In this document: positions 27,459 to 35,724 of the stretch, one piece after another
How positions within the stretch are numbered: position 1 is the stretch's first letter
Layout: every line of letters begins with the position of its first letter
Assembly (NCBI RefSeq): GCF_010730195.1
Contig: NZ_AP022613.1
Location: 4,030,001-4,094,000, forward strand
DNA: 64,000 nucleotides
Source of the DNA: Mycobacterium conspicuum
GTDB lineage: Bacteria > Actinomycetota > Actinomycetes > Mycobacteriales > Mycobacteriaceae
Direction: 5' to 3'
Position numbers and translations under genes: made by a program
Notes under the pieces: model-generated
Database searches by the model: none
Told to the model about the DNA's origin: nothing
Seen by the model: the letters and a program-made list of their open reading frames with translations, nothing else

Positions 27459-28963
27459 GCACGACCGAGCCCGTCGCCGCCGCGGCGCCCAACCCATTCG
27501 AGGGCGGCGTTCCGTTCGGGACCAAACTTCGCGAGCTCGCCGAACAGCGTCGGGACGACCCGGCGGTGACCGTTGTCGCCCTCGACGGCACCGCGCAGGC
27601 GCTGACCTTCGGTGAACTCGACGCCCGCGCCAACCAGTGGGGGCGCGCGCTGGCCGCTAGTGGCGCCGAGACGGGTTCCTATGTCGCACTGGCGATCCCG
27701 AATTCACAGCACCTAGTGCTGGCGACGTTGGGGTGCTGGAAGATTGGCGCGGTCCCCATTCCGATGCATTGGGATCTGCCCGAATGGGAGCGCGACCGGG
27801 TGCGCGCGGTGATCGACCCCGCCGTGGTTGTCGACGAACAGAGCCGCTGGGAGTTGGGGGCGCGGGCGGCCGACGAGTCGGAAAGCCCTTTACCCGTAGC
27901 GATTTCGCCGACCGCAAACGGAATCTGCAGCAGCGGGTCGACCGGCGTGCCCAAGGTGATCCTCAACCTGGCACCCTCGCTCTGGATCCCTCAGCAAGGC
28001 GAACCGTTCATGGCGAACTGGACGCCGGTGCCCCAGCCGCAGACGATCATGGTCCCCGCTCCGATGTATCACACCAACGGCTTCGCCACCTTCCTGATGC
28101 TGCTGGCCGGCGACCACCTCGTGATACTCGAAAAGTTCGACGCGGCACTGGTTTTGGACGTGATCGAGAAATACCGGATCACCAATTTCACGGCCACGCC
28201 GACGATGTTGGCACGCATCGCCGCGCGTCCCGACGTCCGGCAGCGCGACCTGTCCAGCATCGTGTTCATCCTGCAGGGTGCGGCGGTGATGCCGCCGGCG
28301 CTGCTGCACACCTGGTTCGAGCTGCTGAGCCCCGAACAGATCCTCACCGCCTACGGCATGACCGAGAATCTCGGGCTGACCGCGTTGCGCGGCGACGAGT
28401 GGCTGACGCATCCGGGCAGCGTCGGCCGCGGTTTCCGCGACACCGAGATCCGGATTCTGGATGCCGAGAAACGACCGCTTGGCCCCGGCGAGGACGGCGA
28501 TGTTTACCTGCGTGCGCCGATGAGTGCCGGCTACCGCTATCTGGGTGGGGCGCCGCCACTGCCGTCGACCGAGGATGGGTTCCGCTCCGCCGGCGACATC
28601 GGCCATCTCGACGCCGACGGCTATCTCTACATCGTCGACCGCCGCGTCGACATGATCATCAGTGGTGGCGCCAATGTCTTCCCGGCGGAGGTGGAATCCG
28701 CGTTGGCCGGCCACCCGGGCATCGCCGACGTGGTGGTGATCGGACTCGCAGATCAGCAATGGGGCCGAAGGGTGCATGCCGTGGTGCAACTCGCCGACAC
28801 CGATGGCCAAGCGCCGCTAACCGAACAGCAAGTGATCGACTACGCCAAGAGTCGACTCGCACCGTATAAGGCGCCCAAGACCGTCGAATTCGTCGACGCG
28901 ATTCCGCGCACCGCGGCAACCAAGGTCAATCGCTCGGCGATGATCGCGGCCCGGGGCGGCTAA
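27455..28963 (+). CDS. AMP-dependent acyl-CoA synthetase/ligase
   Basis: 502-residue ANL enzyme. P-loop CSSGSTGVPK, AYGMTENLGLT, the RSAGDIGHLDADGYLY hinge region, DMIISGGANVFPAEVE and a C-terminal PRTAATKVNR with the probable catalytic Lys. GTG start overlaps the previous stop by four bases, so it closes the acyl-CoA dehydrogenase operon. The P-loop begins CSS where many relatives have a Tyr/Phe-Thr-Ser, a modest deviation. It would make the CoA ester oxidised by the upstream dehydrogenases. Confidence 0.92.
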   Translation: MSTTEPVAAAAPNPFEGGVPFGTKLRELAEQRRDDPAVTVVALDGTAQALTFGELDARANQWGRALAASGAETGSYVALAIPNSQHLVLATLGCWKIGAVPIPMHWDLPEWERDRVRAVIDPAVVVDEQSRWELGARAADESESPLPVAISPTANGICSSGSTGVPKVILNLAPSLWIPQQGEPFMANWTPVPQPQTIMVPAPMYHTNGFATFLMLLAGDHLVILEKFDAALVLDVIEKYRITNFTATPTMLARIAARPDVRQRDLSSIVFILQGAAVMPPALLHTWFELLSPEQILTAYGMTENLGLTALRGDEWLTHPGSVGRGFRDTEIRILDAEKRPLGPGEDGDVYLRAPMSAGYRYLGGAPPLPSTEDGFRSAGDIGHLDADGYLYIVDRRVDMIISGGANVFPAEVESALAGHPGIADVVVIGLADQQWGRRVHAVVQLADTDGQAPLTEQQVIDYAKSRLAPYKAPKTVEFVDAIPRTAATKVNRSAMIAARGG

Positions 28964-29339
28964 CCGGCGGACTGGACAACCGGCATCCGCCAACCGTGTA
29001 TCGGCCCAAACCATAAGGCGGCGTTGGCCATTGCTCGAATCATCGCTTGGCATGCGACCCAAACAGCAAGCCCGGTGTCGGATAGGGCGGCCGCGGCCCG
29101 GTCCGCAGTGTGATCTCCCGGGCTCGTTCTGATGCCTGAATGAATTGCTTCAGCGCAATGACCTGGGAGTCTGAGGAATGCCGAAAAACCCTACAAATGG
29201 CATGATTTAGTCGGGTTTGCGCCCGGTGGAACGAAGGCTCGACGAGATTTTTGTTCGGAAAATTAACAATCTGGGCAAACCGCACGCGGACTCCGGGTAG
29301 CTTCTAGCAAAATGTAGCCCCGGGGAGGTTCGAAGGCTA
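28964..29339. other. Intergenic region before the LuxR-type gene, no gene seen
   Basis: 376 bases, more AT-rich than its surroundings (especially about 29180-29330). Short open frames on both strands lack ribosome sites and recognisable features. GGGGAGG at 29319-29325 lies about 15 bases before the GTG of the next gene. No terminator hairpin with a T-tract was found after the ligase gene. Confidence 0.5.
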
Positions 29340-31973
29340 GTGCGAACATGTAGCGGTTGGCCAATAGTCGCCCGCGATGACGAGTTACGCCACGCGTTGT
29401 CAGCACTCGAGGATGGTGCGGACTTCCGGGGCGTCGCGCTGATCGGCGGTGGCGGCGTTGGGAAATCGACGCTCGCTCGCGCCGTCGCCGAGGCACTCGA
29501 GCCGCGTGGGGCGGTGGTGCGGTACGTGCTGTGCACTCGAACCGGGTCGACGGTCCCGCTGGGCGCGTTCTATCGGTCGGTGACCGTCGACGCACAGGAA
29601 CCGGCGGCCATGCTCGCGGCCGCGCAAAGAAACTTGGAGCAGGACGAGAACCTGGTCGTCGTCGTCGACGACGCGCAGCTACTCGATCCGCTGTCCTCGA
29701 CGCTGGTATACGAGCTTGCCGCCAGCGGCAGCGCACGATTGATCGTGACGATCCGGTCCGGCGACCCGGTGCCCGATGCGGTAACCACGCTTCTGAAAGA
29801 GCGGATGCTGCTCAGCCTGCGCATTGACGCGTTTACCCGCGAGCAGACCGCTGTGTTCGCGCGCACCATACTCGGCGGGGTCGTCGATAGCCGGCTGATC
29901 GGCGAGCTGCACGGCCAGACCGCGGGCAACCCGCTGCTGCTGCGCGGCTTGCTGGACGCGGGGCGGGAAACTGGCGTGTTGGTGCGCACGGACGAGGGCT
30001 GGCAACTTCGCGGGGCGCTGTGTGCCGACCGCCAACTTCACGATCTGCTCGAGTTTCGGCTGCAATCCTTGGCGCCGCAGGAGTTGGAGACGGTAGAGAT
30101 CTTGGCGGCCGCCGAGGTGCTGGACTGGGAGATTCTGCGCGGGCTGTGCGATCCCGACGTGGTGGGAAGCCTTGAGCGCCGCGGCGTAATCCAGGTGGTT
30201 GCCGACGGGTCAAGCACGGTGGCGCGGCTGTCTCACCCGATCGTGGGCAAGGCGGCACTCCGGCGAGCCGGCGTGGTGCGTTCGAGGCAACTCAATAGTC
30301 TACTGGCGCAACAACTTCGGTTGCAGATGCAGATCCAAGAGCAGCGGTCGGGGTTGGCTGACGTGCGCACCCGGATAAAGCTGGCCCAGTTCATGACGCG
30401 AAGCGACGTGTCGCCGGACCTCGGTTTGATCGTCAAGGCAGCGGCGAGCGCGGTGCGCATGTCGGACATGGCCTGCGGCGAGGACTTGGCCCGATTCGCA
30501 CTTGAGCGCGGCGGTGGCGTGCGGGCGGCGGTGGTGTTCGCCGAGGCGATCGGCTGGCAGGGACGGGGGGGAGAGGTCGAAGCGGTGCTCAATGCCGTCG
30601 ACCTCGATGGCGCCGATGAATCGCTGATCGTGCGGTGGGGCTGTCTGCGTGCCACAAACCTGTTCTTCAGTTGCCGGCTGGTTGAGCCGGCCCGGCTGGC
30701 GCTGGATGATGTGCGGGCGCGTGTCGGCTCTGAGGAGCTGCTTGCACTGGTCACGGCGATGGAAGCCACGTTTGCGTGCTTCTCCGGTGACATCCGAACG
30801 GCACTCAAACTCGGGCTCACCTTGTGTACACCCGGTGTGCAACCGTTGGCGAGGACGTGGGCGACGACGTGGATGTGCTGGGCACTGGCGCTGGCCGGGC
30901 AATGCGGCGAAGTCCAGCGCCTGGCCGAAACGGGCCAGGCAGTCGCGTCCAATCAGCCGAGACCGTATCGGTTCGCCATGGGTCTGGCCCAGGTGGTGGG
31001 ACTGACCGCGGCTGGTGACAACCTGGCGGCCGAACGGGTTTGGCAACGGTATGCCCCGGCGAGCAAGGTGTGGCCCGCTGAAAACACCTTCCTGCTCGCG
31101 ATGCTCGGCTTGGTGCAGCTTGCGCGCGGCGCGCTGGCGTCCGCCTGTGCCGCCTTCCAGGATTCGATTTCGGCGATGGCGCCCGGATTTCCGTCCGGCT
31201 GGTTGATGCTGTTGGCGGCCTTGTCAGCCCAGGCCGAGGGTGCGCGGGGAAACGCCGAAGCCGCCGCCGCGGCGCTGCGCCGGTCGGAGCAGGCGTACGG
31301 CCCGCACATCGCGGTGTTCCTGCCGGAGCTCGAGCTGGCCCGGGCCTGGGAACGGGCCGCCGCCGGCCAGACGGCGGCCGCGCGGACACATGCGGTACGG
31401 GCCGCACAGGTCGCGCGACAATCCGGGATGGACGCCGTCGAGATGCGCGCCCTGCACACCGCCGCCCGGTTCGATGACCGCTCGCAGGCCGAAAGGCTGG
31501 CGGAGCTGGCCACGACGCTGAACACTCCCATGGCCGAGGCGGTCGCGCAGCATGCTCGCGGCCTTGCCGACCACGACGGCGATCTGCTCGACGGCGCGGC
31601 CGAGCGGTTTGCCGCCATGGGCGCGGTCGCGCTCGCCGCCGACGCGGCGGCGCAGGCGGCGCGCGAACATGCGGGCATCGGCGAGCGGGAGAAGGAACTA
31701 ATGTCTTTGACCCGCGCTCGCTGGGTCGCCGGCGAGGGCGGAATACGAACGCCCGCAGTCCATTTCGTGGCGCAACCGCTGCCGCTCACGGAGCGTGAAC
31801 GTGAGATCGCGACGCTTGCTACCGCAGGTTTGTCCAACCGTCAGATCGCCGATCGGCTGGTTGTCTCGGTGCGGACGGTGGAGGGTCACCTTTATCGCAT
31901 GTTCGCCAAGCTCGGCATCGACCGCCGCGAGCAGCTCATCCAGCTAGTACGTCTCGCTTGGCGCGAGCCCTGA
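29340..31973 (+). CDS. LuxR-family regulator with AAA-type ATPase and TPR-like repeats (LAL type)
   Basis: 877 residues. N-terminal ATPase with Walker A GGGGVGKST at about 37-45 and Walker B LVVVVDDAQLLD near 105-115; a long Ala-rich helical middle part (about 330-800) consistent with TPR-like repeats; and a C-terminal LuxR HTH (LTEREREIATLATAGLSNRQ, then VRTVEGHLYRMFAKLGI). Large ATP-binding LuxR proteins usually activate transcription after binding an inducer and ATP. GTG start; the ribosome site is not clear. It stands alone, so its target is unknown; candidates are the flanking catabolic operons. Confidence 0.92.
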   Translation: MRTCSGWPIVARDDELRHALSALEDGADFRGVALIGGGGVGKSTLARAVAEALEPRGAVVRYVLCTRTGSTVPLGAFYRSVTVDAQEPAAMLAAAQRNLEQDENLVVVVDDAQLLDPLSSTLVYELAASGSARLIVTIRSGDPVPDAVTTLLKERMLLSLRIDAFTREQTAVFARTILGGVVDSRLIGELHGQTAGNPLLLRGLLDAGRETGVLVRTDEGWQLRGALCADRQLHDLLEFRLQSLAPQELETVEILAAAEVLDWEILRGLCDPDVVGSLERRGVIQVVADGSSTVARLSHPIVGKAALRRAGVVRSRQLNSLLAQQLRLQMQIQEQRSGLADVRTRIKLAQFMTRSDVSPDLGLIVKAAASAVRMSDMACGEDLARFALERGGGVRAAVVFAEAIGWQGRGGEVEAVLNAVDLDGADESLIVRWGCLRATNLFFSCRLVEPARLALDDVRARVGSEELLALVTAMEATFACFSGDIRTALKLGLTLCTPGVQPLARTWATTWMCWALALAGQCGEVQRLAETGQAVASNQPRPYRFAMGLAQVVGLTAAGDNLAAERVWQRYAPASKVWPAENTFLLAMLGLVQLARGALASACAAFQDSISAMAPGFPSGWLMLLAALSAQAEGARGNAEAAAAALRRSEQAYGPHIAVFLPELELARAWERAAAGQTAAARTHAVRAAQVARQSGMDAVEMRALHTAARFDDRSQAERLAELATTLNTPMAEAVAQHARGLADHDGDLLDGAAERFAAMGAVALAADAAAQAAREHAGIGEREKELMSLTRARWVAGEGGIRTPAVHFVAQPLPLTEREREIATLATAGLSNRQIADRLVVSVRTVEGHLYRMFAKLGIDRREQLIQLVRLAWREP

Positions 31974-32022
31974 TCGTCCAAGACCACGCCGGCCAACGTC
32001 CGCGCCCCCGTAGGGTGGTCTG

Positions 32023-32292
32023 CTAGGCGCTACCTGCAGCAACGCGGACCTCGCTACGGCCAGCACGCGCGCGCACGGGCGGTGCCGCACACGTTTCCGC
32101 GTCCAGTTGTCGGGCGAACGCGGCCCGCTGGCGGCCTATCGCGGCGCGACCATGTTGTTCCAGTTCCCGGATGTGTTGATCGCAGCCGAACAACTCGTCC
32201 CGCGTTTGGTAGGTGGCTTCCGTTGCGCGGCCCGCTTCAATGCACACGGCGCAGAAAAAGACGACCGAACTGCGATCGAGCGGTGTGCTCAT
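32023..32292 (-). CDS. Small Cys/His-containing hypothetical protein
   Basis: 89 residues starting MSTPLDRSS. The region FFCAVCIEAGRATEATYQTR followed by ELFGCDQHI contains C-x2-C and C-x2-H spaced like a small zinc-binding fold. The rest is Arg/Ala-rich and probably helical. The ATG lies next to a 16-base inverted repeat (TTGGCTG-GG-CAGCCAA, 32301-32316), but no strong ribosome site is seen. The gene is convergent with the LuxR-type gene. Reality and function are both uncertain; the Cys/His pattern is the main support. Confidence 0.5.
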   Translation of the reverse strand: MSTPLDRSSVVFFCAVCIEAGRATEATYQTRDELFGCDQHIRELEQHGRAAIGRQRAAFARQLDAETCAAPPVRARAGRSEVRVAAGSA

Positions 32293-32649
32293 CGCTTGGG
32301 TTGGCTGGGCAGCCAACGGAGCGCAGGGCAGCACCCGGCGACGATGGCTTCGTCTGCTGCGGGGTAGCAGTCGCAGTATCGGGCGAAGGCACCTAATCGT
32401 GACGTTGTTCATGATGCACCCCGACCTGTTGATCCCTTCCCTGACATGCTGTAAAGCCATCGTTTCACCGGGGTCGGGCGCAAACACGAGAAACCACTAC
32501 TCGATCGACTACTCGACTTGTTCATGCCTTCGAGCAAGCGAAATCACCGGGGCGGCGACGGGGGGATCTACCCAATTCCAGCAAACGTAAGAATTTCGCA
32601 AGCGGTCGGCCTTAACCTATTGTCCAACAAACAGCGAAAGGTACCCGCC
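32293..32649. other. Intergenic region between divergent small genes
   Basis: 357 bases between the small minus-strand gene and the exported protein. Contents: the inverted repeat at 32301-32316, a tandem CTACTCGA repeat at about 32498-32517, and GCGAAAGG just before the next ATG. No gene is supported. Confidence 0.5.
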
Positions 32650-33051
32650 ATGGACACCGCCAGCACCGTTAAGAAGGTGCTTGCCGGCGCGTTGCTATCG
32701 ACCGGCCTCGTGGTCTCCGGCTTCGGACTGACCGCAGCTACCGCCCAGGCCCACCCGGGCCCGTTGCCGCTGGATGCCTGGCCGGGCTGCCCGAACGACC
32801 ACCCGGAGGGCCCATGCCACTGGTGCCCGGGGCAGCCCTTGCCGCCGACCGGCAATCACGTCACCAACCCGGTCCGTTGGGACAACAACATCTGCCACAC
32901 CTACTTCTATGTCGCCTTCGGGCAGGGCAACGTCGCCCAAAACATCTGGGACGGGGACAATCCACCGGCGCCGCCGCCACCGCCCCCACCGGGCCTCATC
33001 AATAGGGATAACTGTCAGCAGATTCTGGGCATGTTCTGTCCGCATGCGTGA
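32650..33051 (+). CDS. Exported Pro- and Cys-rich small protein
   Basis: 133 residues with a Sec-type signal peptide: Lys at 8-9, a hydrophobic core (LAGALLSTGLVVSGFGL) and cleavage expected after TAQA near residue 34. The mature part has six Cys (PGC, GPCHWCPG, NICHTYF, NCQQ, MFCPHA), suggesting disulfides, and a PPAPPPPPPP run. The ATG at 32650 follows GCGAAAGGTACC. It resembles small secreted proteins found in many mycobacterial genomes; function unknown. Confidence 0.85.
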   Translation: MDTASTVKKVLAGALLSTGLVVSGFGLTAATAQAHPGPLPLDAWPGCPNDHPEGPCHWCPGQPLPPTGNHVTNPVRWDNNICHTYFYVAFGQGNVAQNIWDGDNPPAPPPPPPPGLINRDNCQQILGMFCPHA

Positions 33052-33181
33052 CGCGACGAATGGCTCGAACGTCGCGCGCCGATTCGGTCCCACCGGTTAG
33101 GGGGCCAGGCACCATATCCTCCCCGACGCGGTAACCTCATTCTCAAAGCGTGTCCAGCGCAGCGAAGAGGAGACTCCGCCT

Positions 33182-34219
33182 ATGGCCGGCCCCAGCGACG
33201 AGAGCGAAGTCACGCGCGCCGACCGGTTCATCAAGACAGCGGTCGAGATACTCGGCGAAACCGGGCGGACCGACTTCACGGTGCAAGAGGTCGTCACACG
33301 CTCCAAGACCTCGCTGCGGGCCTTCTACCAACACTTCTCCGGCAAGGACGAACTGCTGCTCGCGCTGTTCGACAGGACCATCGCGCAATCGGTACAGATC
33401 TGGCGTGCCGAGACCACCGGATTGGACAGCACCGCCGCGCTGAAGTTTCTGATCGACCGGATCAGCCAACAGCCGGAATCAAGCACCCAAGACAGCCTCA
33501 ATCGCGCGCTGACTCTGTACAACCAGCATTTGGCCGAGACCCGGCCGCGCGAATACGCCCGGGTGCTCTCTCCCCTGCATCAACTGATTCGCGACATCGT
33601 GGGGCAGGGCATCACCGAGGGAGTGTTCAATCCCGGACTCGATGTCGGTGCGGCGGCGGCCATCGTGATGCAGACGGTGATGGGCGCGCAGCGATTGCAT
33701 TGGCTGGGCACCGAATTGAACGGAACTCCGGTCGACGACGGCCAGCTGTATGACTTCTGCAGCCGCGCCCTTGGCATCCGCGATACCCGTGATATCGATG
33801 CCGAGGCCGGCGCGCCCTCGCTCGCCGAATTGTTCGCCCTGATCGGCATGCGCCCGGGCACCCGCAATGGCGAATTCGCGATGACGATGCCGGTCAGCCC
33901 GCAGGTGGTCAACACCTCCGGCGCGCTGCAGGGCGGCTTGATCGCCACGCTGGTCGACGTGGCCGGGGGACAGTTCGGACTGAATTATCTGCAGCCGGGC
34001 ACCACCATGACGACCGCCGATCTTTTCGTCCGCTACCTACGGCCGATTCGGCAGGGCTCGGCCTACGCGGTGCCCCGGATGTTGCGCTCCGGCAAGCGGG
34101 CGATGGTCATGCAGGTCGACATTTACGGCGAGGGCGACGAGCTCCTCGCGACCGCGACCGTGAACTTCGCCGTCATCAACGGGGCGACGCCCAAGCTGCC
34201 CACCTGGCCGGAGGGCTAG
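33182..34219 (+). CDS. TetR-type DNA-binding protein fused to a hotdog thioesterase domain
   Basis: 345 residues in two parts. Residues about 10-205 are a TetR repressor (HTH FTVQEVVTRSKTSLRAFYQHF, helical ligand domain). Residues about 215-345 are a PaaI/4HBT-type hotdog domain (NTSGALQGGLIATLVDVAGG, TTADLFVRYLRPIRQG). The usual HGG is QGG, while the following Asp is kept. ATG after GAGGAG. GGTAACCTCATT just upstream (33130-33141) resembles the palindrome before the next gene at 34266-34284, suggesting it controls both. The hotdog part may sense or cleave an acyl-CoA ligand (inference). Confidence 0.88.
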   Translation: MAGPSDESEVTRADRFIKTAVEILGETGRTDFTVQEVVTRSKTSLRAFYQHFSGKDELLLALFDRTIAQSVQIWRAETTGLDSTAALKFLIDRISQQPESSTQDSLNRALTLYNQHLAETRPREYARVLSPLHQLIRDIVGQGITEGVFNPGLDVGAAAAIVMQTVMGAQRLHWLGTELNGTPVDDGQLYDFCSRALGIRDTRDIDAEAGAPSLAELFALIGMRPGTRNGEFAMTMPVSPQVVNTSGALQGGLIATLVDVAGGQFGLNYLQPGTTMTTADLFVRYLRPIRQGSAYAVPRMLRSGKRAMVMQVDIYGEGDELLATATVNFAVINGATPKLPTWPEG

Positions 34220-34265
34220 CGGACCGGGTCGCTACAAACCCCGCGGTACACCTTGTTACGCAGAA

Positions 34266-34284
34266 GTGGTAACGTCATTACCAC
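34266..34284 (+). promoter_or_regulatory. Perfect palindrome GTGGTAA-N5-TTACCAC
   Basis: Seven-base perfect inverted repeat around CGTCA, 35 bases before the amidohydrolase ATG. Typical size and symmetry for a TetR operator; the TetR-hotdog fusion just upstream is the natural candidate. A related half (GGTAACCTCATT) lies before that gene. Confidence 0.6.
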
Positions 34285-34318
34285 CTACCGAGAATCCAGT
34301 CTGTCCGAGGAGATCGCC

Positions 34319-35512
34319 ATGCCGTCTCGCGAGCTTTCCTTCCCCGTCTTCGACGCCGACAACCACATGTACGAGCCGCAGGAAGCGCTGACCAAATTCC
34401 TGCCGGACCACCGCAAGCACGTCATCGACTACGTGCAGGTCCGCGGCCGCACCAAGATCGTCGTGCGCGGCCACATCAGCGAGTACATCCCGAACCCCAC
34501 CTTCGAGGTGGTGGCCCGGCCGGGCGCGCAGGAGGACTACTTCCGCAACGGCGCACAGGGCAAGACCTACCGCGAGATCTTGGGCGAGCCGATGAAAGCC
34601 ATCCCGGCCTTCCGCGAGCCGGGTGCGCGCCTGGAAGTCATGGATGAGCTCGGCATCGACTATGCGCTGATGTTCCCGACGCTGGCCAGCCTGGTCGAAG
34701 AGCGCATGAAGGACGACCCGGAGATGACCCACGACGTCATCCACGCGCTGAACCAGTGGATGCACGAGCAGTGGTCGTTCAACTATAAGGACCGGATCTT
34801 CGCCACCCCGGTCATCACCCTGCCCATCGTCGACCGCGCGCTGGAAGAACTGGAATGGTGCCTGGAGCGCGGCGCCCGCACCGTGCTGGTTCGCCCGGCG
34901 CCGGTGCCCGGCTTCAAGGGCAGCCGATCGTTCGGCCTCGAGGAGTTCGACCCGTTCTGGCAGGCCTGCATCCAGGCCGAGATCCCGGTCTCGATGCACG
35001 CTTCGGACAGCGGTTACTCCGAATTCGCCAACGTCTGGGAGCCCGGTGACGAGTTCCTGCCCTTCAAGCCGACCGCATTCCGAAGCTTTGCGATGGGCCA
35101 CCGGCCGATCCTGGACGCGATGGGTGCGCTGGTGTGCCACGGTGCACTGTCGCGCAATCCCGAGTTGCGGATTCTGTCGATCGAAAACGGCGCCGACTGG
35201 GTGCCTGACCTGTTCAAAGGCCTCAAGGGCGTGTACAAGAAGATGCCGCAGTCGTTCAGCGAGGACCCCATCGAGGCGTTCAAGCGCTGTGTGTACATCA
35301 CCCCGTTCTGGGAGGACCGATTCACCGAGATCGTCAAGATGGTGGGCACCGACCGGGTGATGTTCGGATCCGACTGGCCGCACCCCGAGGGTCTGAAGGA
35401 CCCCATCACCTTCGTCGACGAGCTGACCGACTTCGACGAAGAGGACATCGCCAAGATCATGGGCGGTAACTTGATGAAGCTGATGAAGGTCGCCAACCCG
35501 GTTTCAGCCTGA
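34319..35512 (+). CDS. Amidohydrolase-family (PF04909-type) metal-dependent hydrolase
   Basis: 397 residues, TIM-barrel amidohydrolase. The N-terminal metal motif is FDADNH (D-x-D-x-H), with the later ligands PVSMHASD and FGSDWPHPEG. Members hydrolyse C-N or C-C bonds or decarboxylate (ACMSD-like). ATG at 34319 after GAGGAGATCGCC. All expected metal ligands are present, unlike the paralogue at 43589. Regulated probably by the palindrome at 34266. Substrate unknown. Confidence 0.9.
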   Translation: MPSRELSFPVFDADNHMYEPQEALTKFLPDHRKHVIDYVQVRGRTKIVVRGHISEYIPNPTFEVVARPGAQEDYFRNGAQGKTYREILGEPMKAIPAFREPGARLEVMDELGIDYALMFPTLASLVEERMKDDPEMTHDVIHALNQWMHEQWSFNYKDRIFATPVITLPIVDRALEELEWCLERGARTVLVRPAPVPGFKGSRSFGLEEFDPFWQACIQAEIPVSMHASDSGYSEFANVWEPGDEFLPFKPTAFRSFAMGHRPILDAMGALVCHGALSRNPELRILSIENGADWVPDLFKGLKGVYKKMPQSFSEDPIEAFKRCVYITPFWEDRFTEIVKMVGTDRVMFGSDWPHPEGLKDPITFVDELTDFDEEDIAKIMGGNLMKLMKVANPVSA

Positions 35513-35724
35513 TCCCGATTGGGAAATCGCCACTTGCGGCAATAACACCCTGTCCGGCCGCCGACGCCGAGCTTTGCGACGCGCCCGCAAACTGCCGAAG
35601 GTGTCATTTGGCGCCGGATTGATAACCTGGAGGATGCGCTACGGCAAGTTCGCAGCGCAACTGAATTGTTTTGGAGCGAGGTCCGTAGCGGGGTCCGTGC
35701 AAAAGTCCTAGGAGGGACGGCCAA

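Noticed and set aside
29040..29285. 81-codon minus-strand frame in the gap before the LuxR-type gene
   Set aside because: No ribosome site, no domain, and it lies over the AT-rich likely promoter of that gene.
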